DNA of 43,775 nucleotides, taken from positions 1-43,775 of the IMG/VR virus record IMGVR_UViG_3300034018_001252. The stretch is one strand, 5' to 3'. How positions within the stretch are numbered: the stretch's first letter is position 1; each line of letters begins with the position of its first letter. The position numbers were made by a program, and so were the translations under genes. This document shows, one piece after another, positions 24,212 to 32,982 of the stretch. The DNA comes from a virus. The notes below the pieces were generated by a model. It worked only from the letters and a program-made list of their open reading frames with translations, did no database searches and was not told the origin of the DNA.

Positions 24212-25247
24212 TATTTTGAAGGCGGCAAACAACAAGTACGCAACCATTGCAGCAGACGGATTGGAGGGCAGCGATGTCAAGGGATTTATTTCCACGGGAT
24301 CGTATTCTTTTAATGCTCTGCTGAGTGGTTCAATCTACGGCGGCATTCCCGACAACAAGATTATTGCTCTTGCGGGTGAACAAGCCACGGGCAAGACTTA
24401 CTTTGCGCTGAATGTGGTTCGTGAATTTCTTGATAGTGATCCCACGGCAATGGTGCTGTATTTTGATACGGAGCAAGCCATCACTAGTGAAATGCTTGAC
24501 TCTCGCGGAATTGATCGTTCGCGGGTGGCTGTGCTGCCTGTTGCCACGGTGGAAGAGTTCCGTCACCAATGTGTTCTCACCGTGGACAAGTATTTGGAGA
24601 CAGACAGCAAGTCTCGTCCACGCATGATGATTGTGCTTGACTCTTTGGGAATGTTGTCCACAGAGAAGGAAATGAACGACACTGCCGAAGGCAAGGGAAC
24701 CCGTGACATGACTCGCGCACAGGTTCTCAAGGCTACCTTCCGTGTGCTTACCATCAAGTTGGGCTACGCTCGTATTCCACTCATTCTTACAAACCACACT
24801 TACGATGTTGTGGGTGCGTATATTCCAATGAAGGAAATGGGCGGGGGCAGCGGTCTGAAGTACGCTGCATCCACTATCATCTACCTGTCCAAGAAGAAGG
24901 ACAAGGTTGACAACGAGGTGGTGGGCAATATCATTCACTGCAAGACCAACAAGAGCCGTATGACGAAGCAGGACAAGATGATTGATGTGCAGTTGAATTT
25001 TGAAACAGGACTCAACAAGTACTACGGTCTATTGGATGTGGCAATCAAGTACGGCATCTTTACCAAGGTGTCCACAAAGATTCAGTTGCCCACAGGCAAG
25101 ACGGCTTTCGAGTCACAGATTAATCGGGATCCTGAGAAGTACTACACTCCCGATGTGCTTGCAGCAATTGAAGTTGCCGTAAAGAAGGAGTTCTGCTACG
25201 GAACAGACGAGAAGCCTGAGCCTGAAGCCACAACAGACGAGGAGTGA
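24198..25247 (+). CDS. uvsX: UvsX recombinase (RecA-like)
   Basis: Strand-exchange protein for recombination-dependent replication and repair, 349 residues (T4: 391). It has GSIYGGIPDNKIIALAG, Walker A GEQATGKT (60-67), ALYFDTEQA-like VLYFDTEQAIT, Walker B RMMIVLDSLG (142-151), the loop MNDTAEGKGTRDMT and LTNHTYDV. GSGLKYAAS is the conserved late motif. The C-terminus is an acidic tail (PEPEATTDEE), as in RecA/UvsX proteins. It is followed within two bases by gp41. Confidence 0.97.
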   Translation: MKLNDILKAANNKYATIAADGLEGSDVKGFISTGSYSFNALLSGSIYGGIPDNKIIALAGEQATGKTYFALNVVREFLDSDPTAMVLYFDTEQAITSEMLDSRGIDRSRVAVLPVATVEEFRHQCVLTVDKYLETDSKSRPRMMIVLDSLGMLSTEKEMNDTAEGKGTRDMTRAQVLKATFRVLTIKLGYARIPLILTNHTYDVVGAYIPMKEMGGGSGLKYAASTIIYLSKKKDKVDNEVVGNIIHCKTNKSRMTKQDKMIDVQLNFETGLNKYYGLLDVAIKYGIFTKVSTKIQLPTGKTAFESQINRDPEKYYTPDVLAAIEVAVKKEFCYGTDEKPEPEATTDEE

Positions 25248-25248
25248 T

Positions 25249-26661
25249 ATGAGTCAGACGGAACGAACGATCCTATCGGGACTGCTTAATGATTCTGAAT
25301 TCTGCAAGAAGACTATTCCATTCTTGCAAGAGGAATACTTTATTGATCGGGTAGACAAGACGGTTTTTCGTTCTGTTCAGAAGTTTGTGGAAGAGTACAA
25401 GGGGGTGCCAAGCAAAGAAGCCCTGCTGATTTCCATTGAGGGAGACAAGAGTATTAGTGAGGATGAATTCTCACGATGCAAGACTCTTGTTGGAGAGATG
25501 TGCAAGTCTACAAAACAGGATACTGATTGGTTGGTGAAAACCACCGAGAAGTTCTGTCAAGACAAGGCTATCTACAATGCTATTCTTGAGTCAATTCAAA
25601 TTATTGACGGCAAAGACAAGACACGCACCCCCTTGGCTCTTCCCGAAATTCTATCAAAGGCACTTGCTGTTTCCTTTGATACCGATGTGGGTCACGACTT
25701 TCTTGAGGACTACGAAGAGCGGTACGAGTTCTACCACAGGGTAGAGAAGCGTATTCCGTTTGACTTGGAGATGTTCAACACCATTACCAAGGGTGGCATA
25801 TGCTCCAAGACCTTGAATATTTTCATGGCAGGAACGGGTGTAGGTAAGAGTGCGTTTATGTGCCATCACGCTGCGGCTTGTCTCATGCAGAACAAGAATG
25901 TGCTATACATTACTCTTGAAATGGCAGAGGAACGCATTGCTGAACGCATTGACGCAAACATCATGGATATTTCAATGGAAGACATGACTGACTTGTCTTT
26001 GGAAATGTACAAGAAGCGGTTGCAAGCGCACACACGGGGAGTCAGCGGTAAACTCATTGTTAAAGAGTATCCCACATCGTCTGCGAATGCAAATCACTTT
26101 CGTATTCTGTTGGACGAGTTGCGAATGAAGAAGCAGTTCGTTCCCGACATTATATTCATTGACTATATTAATATCTGCTCGTCTTCCCGCTTCAAGAGCG
26201 GTGGCACAATTAATTCATACGGATATATTAAGGCTATTGCCGAAGAGTTGCGTGGCTTGGCAATGGAACGGGATGTTCCTATCATCTCTGCCACACAGAC
26301 TAATCGTGGTGGCTTCTCGTCTACCGATGTGGACTTGACCGATACTGCGGAATCGTTTGGACTTCCTGCAACAGCAGACTTGATGATTGCCCTTATCACC
26401 ACCGATGAATTAGAAAAATCGGGACACATCTTGGTGAAGCAGTTAAAGAACCGATACAATACGAAGGCAGCAAACAAAAAGTTTATTGTGGGCTTGAACT
26501 ACTCCAAGATGAAGTTCTTTGATGTGGACAGCAGCGAGTCGGAAGACTTGATGGACGCAAACATCAACAAGAAAGAAACAGACGGCTTTGGAAGTGGTTA
26601 CGGCAAGGACTTAAAGAGTAAGTTTGATACTAAGCGTGATACCTCTGATTGGAGTGTTTAA
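25249..26661 (+). CDS. 41: Replicative DNA helicase gp41 (DnaB-like)
   Basis: Hexameric 5'-3' helicase that pairs with the gp61 primase, 470 residues (T4: 475). The N-terminal helical domain (1-165) is followed by the RecA-type motor: Walker A AGTGVGKS (194-201), LYITLEMAEERIAERIDAN (in parts: YITLEMAEE, RIDAN), Walker B IIFIDYINIC and SATQTNRG. The tail after residue 430 is charged and Gly-rich. GAGGAG precedes the ATG. A sugar dehydratase gene is inserted between gp41 and gp61. Confidence 0.96.
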   Translation: MSQTERTILSGLLNDSEFCKKTIPFLQEEYFIDRVDKTVFRSVQKFVEEYKGVPSKEALLISIEGDKSISEDEFSRCKTLVGEMCKSTKQDTDWLVKTTEKFCQDKAIYNAILESIQIIDGKDKTRTPLALPEILSKALAVSFDTDVGHDFLEDYEERYEFYHRVEKRIPFDLEMFNTITKGGICSKTLNIFMAGTGVGKSAFMCHHAAACLMQNKNVLYITLEMAEERIAERIDANIMDISMEDMTDLSLEMYKKRLQAHTRGVSGKLIVKEYPTSSANANHFRILLDELRMKKQFVPDIIFIDYINICSSSRFKSGGTINSYGYIKAIAEELRGLAMERDVPIISATQTNRGGFSSTDVDLTDTAESFGLPATADLMIALITTDELEKSGHILVKQLKNRYNTKAANKKFIVGLNYSKMKFFDVDSSESEDLMDANINKKETDGFGSGYGKDLKSKFDTKRDTSDWSV

Positions 26662-26662
26662 T

Positions 26663-27658
26663 ATGAAGACAGCAATTATTACAGGCGTAAACGGACAAGA
26701 CGGCTCGTACCTTGCGGATCTATTGATCTCCAAGGGATACTTTGTGATTGGATTGAAGCGGCGTACTTCGCTCATTAACACAGAACGGGTTGACCACATC
26801 TATAATGATGCAATTTCAAACTCACAGTTCACGATGTGTTACTATGATCTAACTGATGGTGGGGCATTCACCAATCTTCTTATGAAATATAAGCCTGATG
26901 AGGTGTACAATCTTGCAGCACAGTCCCATGTGGCAGTTTCGTTTGATGTTCCTGAGTACACTAGTGACGGCATTGCAGGTGGAACGCTGAAGATACTTGA
27001 AGCCATTCGTTCGGTGTCTCCTCACACTCGCTTCTATCAGGCTTCGTCTTCGGAAATGTACGGAGACTCCAAAGATTACGGAACCACAGGCTACACCGAA
27101 AACAGCCGTATGAGTCCTGTATCGCCGTATGCAGTAGCCAAACTCCACGCACACCATATGACCCGTGTGTATCGTGAAGCCTACGGACTCCACGCAAGTT
27201 CAGGCATTCTGTTCAACCACGAAAGCCCACGGCGTGGCGAAACATTCGTGACCCGCAAGATTACCATTGCAGCCGCTCGTATTGCACAAGGCAAGCAACA
27301 GAAACTGCTGCTTGGCAATATTGATGCCAAGCGCGATTGGGGATTCGCAGGAGACTATGTGGATGCCATGTGGCGAATGCTGCAACAGCCGCAGGGCGAT
27401 GACTATGTGGTGGCTACCAACCGCACCTATTCTGTGCGTGAATTTTTAGAAGTAGTATTTCAGTACGCAGGACTTGGTGACTACACCAAATATGTGGAAA
27501 CTGATCCGCGTCTGTTTCGCCCCAACGAGGTTCCGTATCTGCTTGGTAATCCTGAAAAAGCCAAACAGGTGTTGCAATGGGAGCCGCAGCATGATATGAT
27601 CGCGCTTGCACAGATGATGTACGATTCCGACCACAAGCGAGAACAGCATAAACAGTAA
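26663..27658 (+). CDS. gmd: GDP-mannose 4,6-dehydratase
   Basis: Converts GDP-D-mannose to GDP-4-keto-6-deoxymannose, the precursor of GDP-fucose, colitose, rhamnose and perosamine. The 331-residue SDR has ITGVNGQDGSYLADLL (6-21), LKRRTS, NLAAQSHVAVSF (83-94), SSSEMYG (128-134), SPYAVAK (154-160; Y156, K160), FNHESPRRGETFVTRKIT and RDWGFAGDYV, all hallmark GMD motifs. ATG 26663 is used; earlier in-frame positions lie inside gp41. The stop overlaps gp61 (TAATG). It lies 12 kb from the glycan island yet supplies the obvious substrate for the Fcl-like and ColD-like enzymes there. Confidence 0.96.
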   Translation: MKTAIITGVNGQDGSYLADLLISKGYFVIGLKRRTSLINTERVDHIYNDAISNSQFTMCYYDLTDGGAFTNLLMKYKPDEVYNLAAQSHVAVSFDVPEYTSDGIAGGTLKILEAIRSVSPHTRFYQASSSEMYGDSKDYGTTGYTENSRMSPVSPYAVAKLHAHHMTRVYREAYGLHASSGILFNHESPRRGETFVTRKITIAAARIAQGKQQKLLLGNIDAKRDWGFAGDYVDAMWRMLQQPQGDDYVVATNRTYSVREFLEVVFQYAGLGDYTKYVETDPRLFRPNEVPYLLGNPEKAKQVLQWEPQHDMIALAQMMYDSDHKREQHKQ

Positions 27659-28650
27659 TGTCTGCCTACATCGACAAAAAATATATCAACATGGTGTCGC
27701 CGCAACTACAGCGGTTCAAGTGGAAGAGCGCGGAACTAGCGAACTGCCGATGTCCTCTTTGCGGAGATTCTCAACGCAACAAGACAAAGGCTCGTGGTTT
27801 TTTCTTTCCCAAGAAGAACGACTACTTTTTTAAATGCCACAACTGTGGTATTGGGCACTCCATGTATCGGTTCTTGCAGTTCGTGGCTCCTGCTCTTGCA
27901 CACGAGTACGCGCTTGAGCGGTGGCGTAACGGCGAGAACGGAAAAAGTAATTATGTAAAGCCTGACGAGCAAATTCTTGCCCTGCCAAAAGCGGATATCA
28001 GTCTGCCAAAAATTGCATCGCTTCTCACCGATCATCCCGCATACAAATATTTGGAGTCCCGCAAGGTTCCACACCTTGACCGTTTCTATTTTTCAAATAG
28101 TTTTGGTGATTGGGTCAGATCCATCGACCCTACATATCTTACCGTTCCGAATGACGAGCGTATCGTTATACCGTTCGTGAACAAAGCAGGGGATCTCGTA
28201 GCAGCGCAAGGGCGCAGTCTAAGTGGTTCCAAGAATGCCATTCGATACATCACCGTGAAGTTCTGCAAAGACGGCAGAGCCATTTACGGCGAAGATCGTT
28301 TGGACTACTCTAGGAGAGTCTATGCAGTTGAAGGTCCGATTGATTCTGTATTTTTGGATAATAGCATTGCTTTGGCAGGTTGCGAACTCGCCCACGCTAC
28401 TAAACTCTTTAGTGATTGCGTCATTGTATATGATAATGAGCCTCGCAACACGGAGATTGTTGCCAAAGTGCAAGAAGCCATCTCCGCAGGGTACACCGTA
28501 TGCGTGTGGTCTGACAGCGTAGACGAGAAAGACATTAATGACATGGTGCTTGCAGGACGCACACCACAAGAAGTTCAGAAGTTAATTGATGAGTGTTCGT
28601 GTAGTGGTCTTGTTGCCCATGCACGGTTTTCACAATGGAGGATGCGATGA
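27658..28650 (+). CDS. 61: DNA primase gp61
   Basis: Synthesises RNA primers for lagging-strand DNA with gp41. The 330-residue protein (T4: 342) has an N-terminal zinc ribbon, CPLC (C32, C35) and CHNC (C60, C63), a linker, and a TOPRIM domain with VYAVEGPIDS (221-230; catalytic E) and VIVYDNE (255-261), then DEKDINDMVL. The ATG overlaps the GMD stop, so the inserted gene is fully integrated into the operon. It overlaps thyX by ATGA. Confidence 0.95.
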   Translation: MSAYIDKKYINMVSPQLQRFKWKSAELANCRCPLCGDSQRNKTKARGFFFPKKNDYFFKCHNCGIGHSMYRFLQFVAPALAHEYALERWRNGENGKSNYVKPDEQILALPKADISLPKIASLLTDHPAYKYLESRKVPHLDRFYFSNSFGDWVRSIDPTYLTVPNDERIVIPFVNKAGDLVAAQGRSLSGSKNAIRYITVKFCKDGRAIYGEDRLDYSRRVYAVEGPIDSVFLDNSIALAGCELAHATKLFSDCVIVYDNEPRNTEIVAKVQEAISAGYTVCVWSDSVDEKDINDMVLAGRTPQEVQKLIDECSCSGLVAHARFSQWRMR

Positions 28651-29330
28651 AAGAAGTAAAGGTTCTTGATAACGGATTCGTGCAGTATGTTTCTCATATG
28701 GGAAATGATTTAACTGTTGCAAATGCAGCGCGTGTATCGTTTCACAAGATTAGCGAAGAGTTCACCGACAAAGACGGTAAACTTATTAACTATCTTGCCA
28801 AGCACAAGCATTGGACTCCTTTCGCGCATCCACAGATCACACTGCGAATCAAGGCTCCCATCTTTGTTCGCACCCAACTATTTAAACATAAAGTTGGAAT
28901 GACGGAGAATGAAGTAAGCCGCCGCTATGTTTCCGATCCACCCGTGGTGTACCTTCCTCGTTGGCGTGGCAAGCCTACAGGTGGAGCAAAGCAAGGCTCC
29001 GAAGACTTTATGCCTATAGATGACGATTACAACACTGTGAATCGACACTACGAAATGGCGGTGCGGGAATGCCTACTAACCTATGAGCAACTACTGAAGC
29101 GTGGTGTGGCTCCTGAACAGGCTCGTGCTGTACTGCCACAAGGAACCTATACCGAATGGTGGTGGACAGGATCGCTTTCGGCATTCGCAAGAGTGTACTC
29201 ACAACGCAGTGATTCTCATGCACAATGGGAATGCCAAGAGTACGCCTCCGCAATAGCAGCAGTAATCTCTCCACTATTCCCCCATTCTTGGGGTGCTTTA
29301 ACCGCCAAGCCACCCATCTGCCTCGCCTAA
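28647..29330 (+). CDS. thyX: Flavin-dependent thymidylate synthase ThyX
   Basis: Methylates dUMP to dTMP with FAD and folate. The 227-residue protein has ANAARVSFHK, LAKHKHWTPFAHPQITLRIKAP (in parts: HKHWTPFAHPQ, LRIKAP), FVRTQLFKHKVG and MTENEVSRRYV, the phage version of the ThyX RHR-x7-S motif region (80-93), and RAVLPQGTYTEWWWTGSL near the C-terminus. ATG 28647 follows GGAGG (28637-28641) by five bases and overlaps the gp61 TGA; ATG 28635 is less likely. Together with dUTPase it forms a dUTP-to-dTMP route. Its TAA lies within a late-promoter-like octamer. Confidence 0.96.
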   Translation: MKEVKVLDNGFVQYVSHMGNDLTVANAARVSFHKISEEFTDKDGKLINYLAKHKHWTPFAHPQITLRIKAPIFVRTQLFKHKVGMTENEVSRRYVSDPPVVYLPRWRGKPTGGAKQGSEDFMPIDDDYNTVNRHYEMAVRECLLTYEQLLKRGVAPEQARAVLPQGTYTEWWWTGSLSAFARVYSQRSDSHAQWECQEYASAIAAVISPLFPHSWGALTAKPPICLA

Positions 29331-29333
29331 ATA
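29326..29333 (+). promoter_or_regulatory. Late-promoter-like octamer CCTAAATA
   Basis: CCTAAATAC overlaps the thyX stop codon and ends five bases before the ATG of the collagen-like fibre gene, at the boundary between replication and structural genes. In T4 the start site lies about six bases past the octamer, so the transcript would begin near the ATG. Confidence 0.5.
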
Positions 29334-29338
29334 CGGGG

Positions 29339-31000
29339 ATGACCGATTTACCTAGTTCAAACTCACCCACAGAGCCGCGCCGAACTGCTGCCATTTCCAG
29401 TGGTAAGTATTCATCGGGTTCTGTATTTCGTTTAGTACGGGAGATCCGTGGTTCCGCGTACTCTGTGGGTGACGAGTTTATTCTTTCAGAAGAGCAGGAC
29501 TGCTTTAATCCTAGCATTCTTAGGCTTGGTGGCGTTGGCGAAAACTATTTTGCTGACCCAAGTGGTCGCCCTCTTAAAATTGAAGCGGGAGACAAGCAGA
29601 TTGATTCTATCTTTCAGTTGGTAGAACCCACTGCTGTACCATTACTAGAAGAAATCAAAGTAGTTTCGCCTCCTGTCCGAAATGTTTCAGAGACAGAGTT
29701 TTCTGCATTCCGTTCAGGTTTGGCTGATCTACTCACTGAGATTTCTGCTGTTACTTCCGCACAAGGTGAACGGGGCGAACGGGGCACTCGTGGATACACA
29801 GGTGTTCAGGGAGCAAAGGGCGATAAGGGTGAACAGGGAAATCAGGGAGAACAAGGACAAGCAGGAATCACTGGTGAACGGGGACAGCAAGGTGAGCAGG
29901 GAGTTGCTGGCGTTCAGGGTGATAAGGGAGACAAAGGCGATACGGGTAGTAGTGGTGCTGATGGAGTGCAAGGAGTTCAAGGCAACAAGGGTGATAAGGG
30001 TGATCGCGGAGATCAGGGGCTGCAAGGAGTTCAGGGCAAGAAGGGCGACACGGGAGTTGCAGGTAAAAAGGGAGACAAGGGCGACAAGGGAGATCGCGGT
30101 GAGCAAGGACTTCGCGGTGTTAGTGGTGCGCGAGGCGAAGCAGGAGTAGCAGGAGTAGCAGGTAAACGCGGTGCTGATGGTGCTGACGGCAAGGCAGGAG
30201 TCAAGGGAGTCCGAGGAGCCAAGGGAGATAAAGGCAGCACTGGCGATTCAGGTATTGTTTCCGCCAAGTTTCCACTTGTTTATGACGCAGCCGAAAAAAC
30301 CATCTCAATTGATGAAGCACGGCTAGACAAAATTCTCAAGAAGATTCTTGGCGGCGGCAAGGTGTCTCCACAAGACATGGGTTGGCTTGCGTCCACGGGT
30401 GGTGGCGGCAAGGTGGCTGTATACATTAACGGCTCCAAGATTACTCCTGATGTTCGCACACTAGACTTTACAGGCGCAGGAGTCTCGGCTACAAAGGTGG
30501 GCGGGAAGGTTACCGTTAACATTACAGGTACAGGTGGTGGAACCGCCGCAGCAGGAACAAACTTCTACTATCAAGAAAATCCACCTGCTGCAATTGATGG
30601 AGTTACCATTGGTTCTCGGTGGATGGACTCCGACAACGGACAAGAGTACATCTATATTAATGACGGAAACACCCAACAGTGGGTACAGCCAGCAATTCCG
30701 AATGTAATATCAAGTGTTGTTCACACCGTTGTGACTATTAGTGCCGCAACTTATGAAGCAAGCAACCTAGACTATTATATTGGGGTTAGTTCTGGAGTAC
30801 CATCAACTATTACTCTTCCTGAAGGACCAGCATACGGGCGAGAGGTAATAATTAAAGATGAATCAGGGCGGTCAAACACATACCCCATCACGGTGATTGG
30901 TGCAGATTCGGCTCTCATAGATAATCAGGCGGGTGTTACTATTGATACCAACAATAGAGCAATTCATTTTATATACAATAGTGGATGGAGAATAATATAA
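29339..31000 (+). CDS. Collagen-like tail fibre protein
   Basis: A 553-residue probable fibre. Residues 1-142 form an N-terminal domain (RLVREIRGSAYSVGDEFIL, GGVGENYFADPSGRPLKIEAGD) likely to attach to the virion. Residues about 143-305 are some 54 consecutive G-X-Y triplets rich in GDKGDKG, GEQG and GVQG, expected to form a bacterial-type collagen triple helix. The C-terminal part has a short coiled-coil-like stretch (EARLDKILKKILGG), Gly-rich linkers and a beta-domain ending IHFIYNSGWRII, probably the tip. ATG 29339 lacks a ribosome binding site; translation may follow from thyX termination eight bases upstream. Confidence 0.88.
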   Translation: MTDLPSSNSPTEPRRTAAISSGKYSSGSVFRLVREIRGSAYSVGDEFILSEEQDCFNPSILRLGGVGENYFADPSGRPLKIEAGDKQIDSIFQLVEPTAVPLLEEIKVVSPPVRNVSETEFSAFRSGLADLLTEISAVTSAQGERGERGTRGYTGVQGAKGDKGEQGNQGEQGQAGITGERGQQGEQGVAGVQGDKGDKGDTGSSGADGVQGVQGNKGDKGDRGDQGLQGVQGKKGDTGVAGKKGDKGDKGDRGEQGLRGVSGARGEAGVAGVAGKRGADGADGKAGVKGVRGAKGDKGSTGDSGIVSAKFPLVYDAAEKTISIDEARLDKILKKILGGGKVSPQDMGWLASTGGGGKVAVYINGSKITPDVRTLDFTGAGVSATKVGGKVTVNITGTGGGTAAAGTNFYYQENPPAAIDGVTIGSRWMDSDNGQEYIYINDGNTQQWVQPAIPNVISSVVHTVVTISAATYEASNLDYYIGVSSGVPSTITLPEGPAYGREVIIKDESGRSNTYPITVIGADSALIDNQAGVTIDTNNRAIHFIYNSGWRII

Positions 31001-31004
31001 TTCC

Positions 31005-31436
31005 ATGCCACTAGATTTCCCCCCATCACCAAGCGTAAACAATACCTACTCCTTTGGCGGAAAAACATGGAAGTGGAATGGTGCTGCATGGGAGGTATTT
31101 TTCAGTATTGATAGCGGTGCTGCTGTCGTGGGCACCTCATTTGAAGTGGAAGTAACTGCTGGAGCAACTCAATACATCATTGGACTGCCTAATGATGTGG
31201 TATTAGGCGGTGGAATCAGCACAAATTATTTGAATTTTGCTAATGGAGCCACATTTTCGGGAAACTCTTCAGGAGTAACTCTTTCTAATACTTTGAATGT
31301 TTCGGGTGATCTAAATATAGCAGGACGACTCCTCGTAGATGGAGTCATTGTCAGCAAATCAGGATTCAGTGGATTTACTGGAAACGGTATAGTTGAGCCA
31401 GTAACTGATGTAGACCTAGACGGAGGAGAATTCTAA
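31005..31436 (+). CDS. Small tail-fibre-associated protein
   Basis: A 143-residue protein. The N-terminus PLDFPPSPSVNNTYSFGGKTWKWNGAAWE is a module common in aquatic T4-like phage fibre genes (key parts: FPPSP, WKWNGAAWE). The rest is Gly/Ser/Asn-rich with beta-repeat character (NVSGDLNIAGRLLVDG). It ends LDGGEF, the C-terminal tag shared by three other fibre genes here. It is separated by four bases from the collagen-like gene. Confidence 0.75.
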   Translation: MPLDFPPSPSVNNTYSFGGKTWKWNGAAWEVFFSIDSGAAVVGTSFEVEVTAGATQYIIGLPNDVVLGGGISTNYLNFANGATFSGNSSGVTLSNTLNVSGDLNIAGRLLVDGVIVSKSGFSGFTGNGIVEPVTDVDLDGGEF

Positions 31437-31437
31437 A

Positions 31438-32976
31438 ATGGCAATTATCCGTATAAAACGATCAACAGGAACCAATTTACCATCAGGTCTTACCTTTGGC
31501 GAGTTGGCGTTTGTGCAAGGCAGTGGAGCCACCGCAAATCGTTTGTATATTGCAGGTAGTTCAGGTGGAACCGCATGGGTTGGCGCAGAGATTCTCAATT
31601 CTCCCGTCTATTGGAGTGGACTAACTGCACAAACCACTCTTGCAACCGTTTCTGCAACCGAAAACCGAATCGTTGCTGGTGGTGGTGTAACATTTGCATC
31701 AGATATAACAGTAAATATTAGTGCAGGTAAGTATTTTGGAAAGTATACTCGCGGAGACATTATTCCCGCAACAGGAAAAACTGTTAAAGAAGTGGTAGAG
31801 TTGTCACTTAGTGAAGTAATTGCTCCAACTATGAGTCTTACCACAGTGGGTCAATCTGTTACTTTCGGACAGACATCTGGATCTCTCAGCATTACTGTGG
31901 GATACACCATTAAAACCGCAGGAGCAAGCGCAGCAGGTTCTACACTAGAGTTTAGGTACGGAAGTGGAACATGGACAACCCTTTCTTCTGCTCTCAAGGA
32001 CGATGCCAAGGGAACAGATGTAGCGTACAGTTCTGTATTCGCGCACACCACATGGAATCGCAGTGTTGATGCGGAATCAGGTGGTGGCTACTCAACCACG
32101 GCATTAAACTACCGATACACCGTTCATGACACATTCGGTGCAAGCGCATCCGCAACAGGAACCATAGGTGCAGGAGGAGCAGTACTTCCTAGTGTATCAT
32201 TTGCTGCTGGAATAACTGCACCCACATTGAGAACGGGTTCATTCGCTGCGCCAAGCGGAACAGAAACACACACATTCCGAGAAAAGGGAAACACATTCAC
32301 AACAGTAAATTTTGTTGTTAGTAGAGCAAATTCATATGTTCCCCTTACAAACTATGTGTTACAGGCTCAAGAACTAGTAAATAATTCCCTTGGTGGATGG
32401 ACAACAATAAAGAGTGAGGCTATCTCAGGAAATCCTGGAACGGTTACTAAAGGATTAACATACTCTCCATCTGCAAGCGGAGCAAGTCTTGACCAATTGC
32501 AGTTCCGTGTAAGAGTAAATGATCAGTACAACAATACTCTTGGAACAACTACAGATAGTGCAACACAAACTGTGTATTTTGATTACATGATATTCTTTGG
32601 AGCAACCACAAATGTTCCCACAACATCAGCCGATATTCGCGGACTGTCTTCAGGAATTATAGCAGGAAATCCCGCAGTGTTTGGTAGCGGTGGCGGTGGA
32701 ACTTCAATCAGCAATCCGTTTACGGGATTGGTTGGAGGAGCAAACAACAAGTTTATTGTTGCCCTCCCCGACTCTGTTACTCCGACCACGATAGTTGATA
32801 GTGCTACATTCGCAGATGTTAGTCCTTCGTTTATTCTAAGCGCAACCCTAACTGCTGTAAATGACAGAAGTGGTTCACCAAAGAATTACAATGTTTACAT
32901 TATGGACAACACCAATCCATATAACGATTCTAGAACTCATACTGTAACACGAACGGGATCGGTTTCACAGCCGTAA
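31438..32976 (+). CDS. Tail fibre/adhesin protein
   Basis: A 512-residue protein with the N-terminal module IIRIKRSTGTNLPSGLTFGE and LAF, shared with other fibre genes in the array. The middle (about residues 130-300) consists of beta-strand-rich repeats resembling Ig-like or fibronectin-like folds (TLEFRYGSGTWTTLS, NYRYTVHDTFGASASATG, QFRVRVNDQYNN). The C-terminal region has ADVSPSFILSATL and NVYIMDNTNPYNDS. No enzymatic motif seen. A strong GGAGGAG lies upstream. Likely a receptor-contacting structural protein. Confidence 0.75.
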   Translation: MAIIRIKRSTGTNLPSGLTFGELAFVQGSGATANRLYIAGSSGGTAWVGAEILNSPVYWSGLTAQTTLATVSATENRIVAGGGVTFASDITVNISAGKYFGKYTRGDIIPATGKTVKEVVELSLSEVIAPTMSLTTVGQSVTFGQTSGSLSITVGYTIKTAGASAAGSTLEFRYGSGTWTTLSSALKDDAKGTDVAYSSVFAHTTWNRSVDAESGGGYSTTALNYRYTVHDTFGASASATGTIGAGGAVLPSVSFAAGITAPTLRTGSFAAPSGTETHTFREKGNTFTTVNFVVSRANSYVPLTNYVLQAQELVNNSLGGWTTIKSEAISGNPGTVTKGLTYSPSASGASLDQLQFRVRVNDQYNNTLGTTTDSATQTVYFDYMIFFGATTNVPTTSADIRGLSSGIIAGNPAVFGSGGGGTSISNPFTGLVGGANNKFIVALPDSVTPTTIVDSATFADVSPSFILSATLTAVNDRSGSPKNYNVYIMDNTNPYNDSRTHTVTRTGSVSQP

Positions 32977-32982
32977 ACAACT

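Noticed and set aside
29729-30267. Long antisense and alternative-frame ORFs across the collagen-like region
   Set aside because: They are shadows of the GGN-rich triplet repeat, low in complexity and without start signals.
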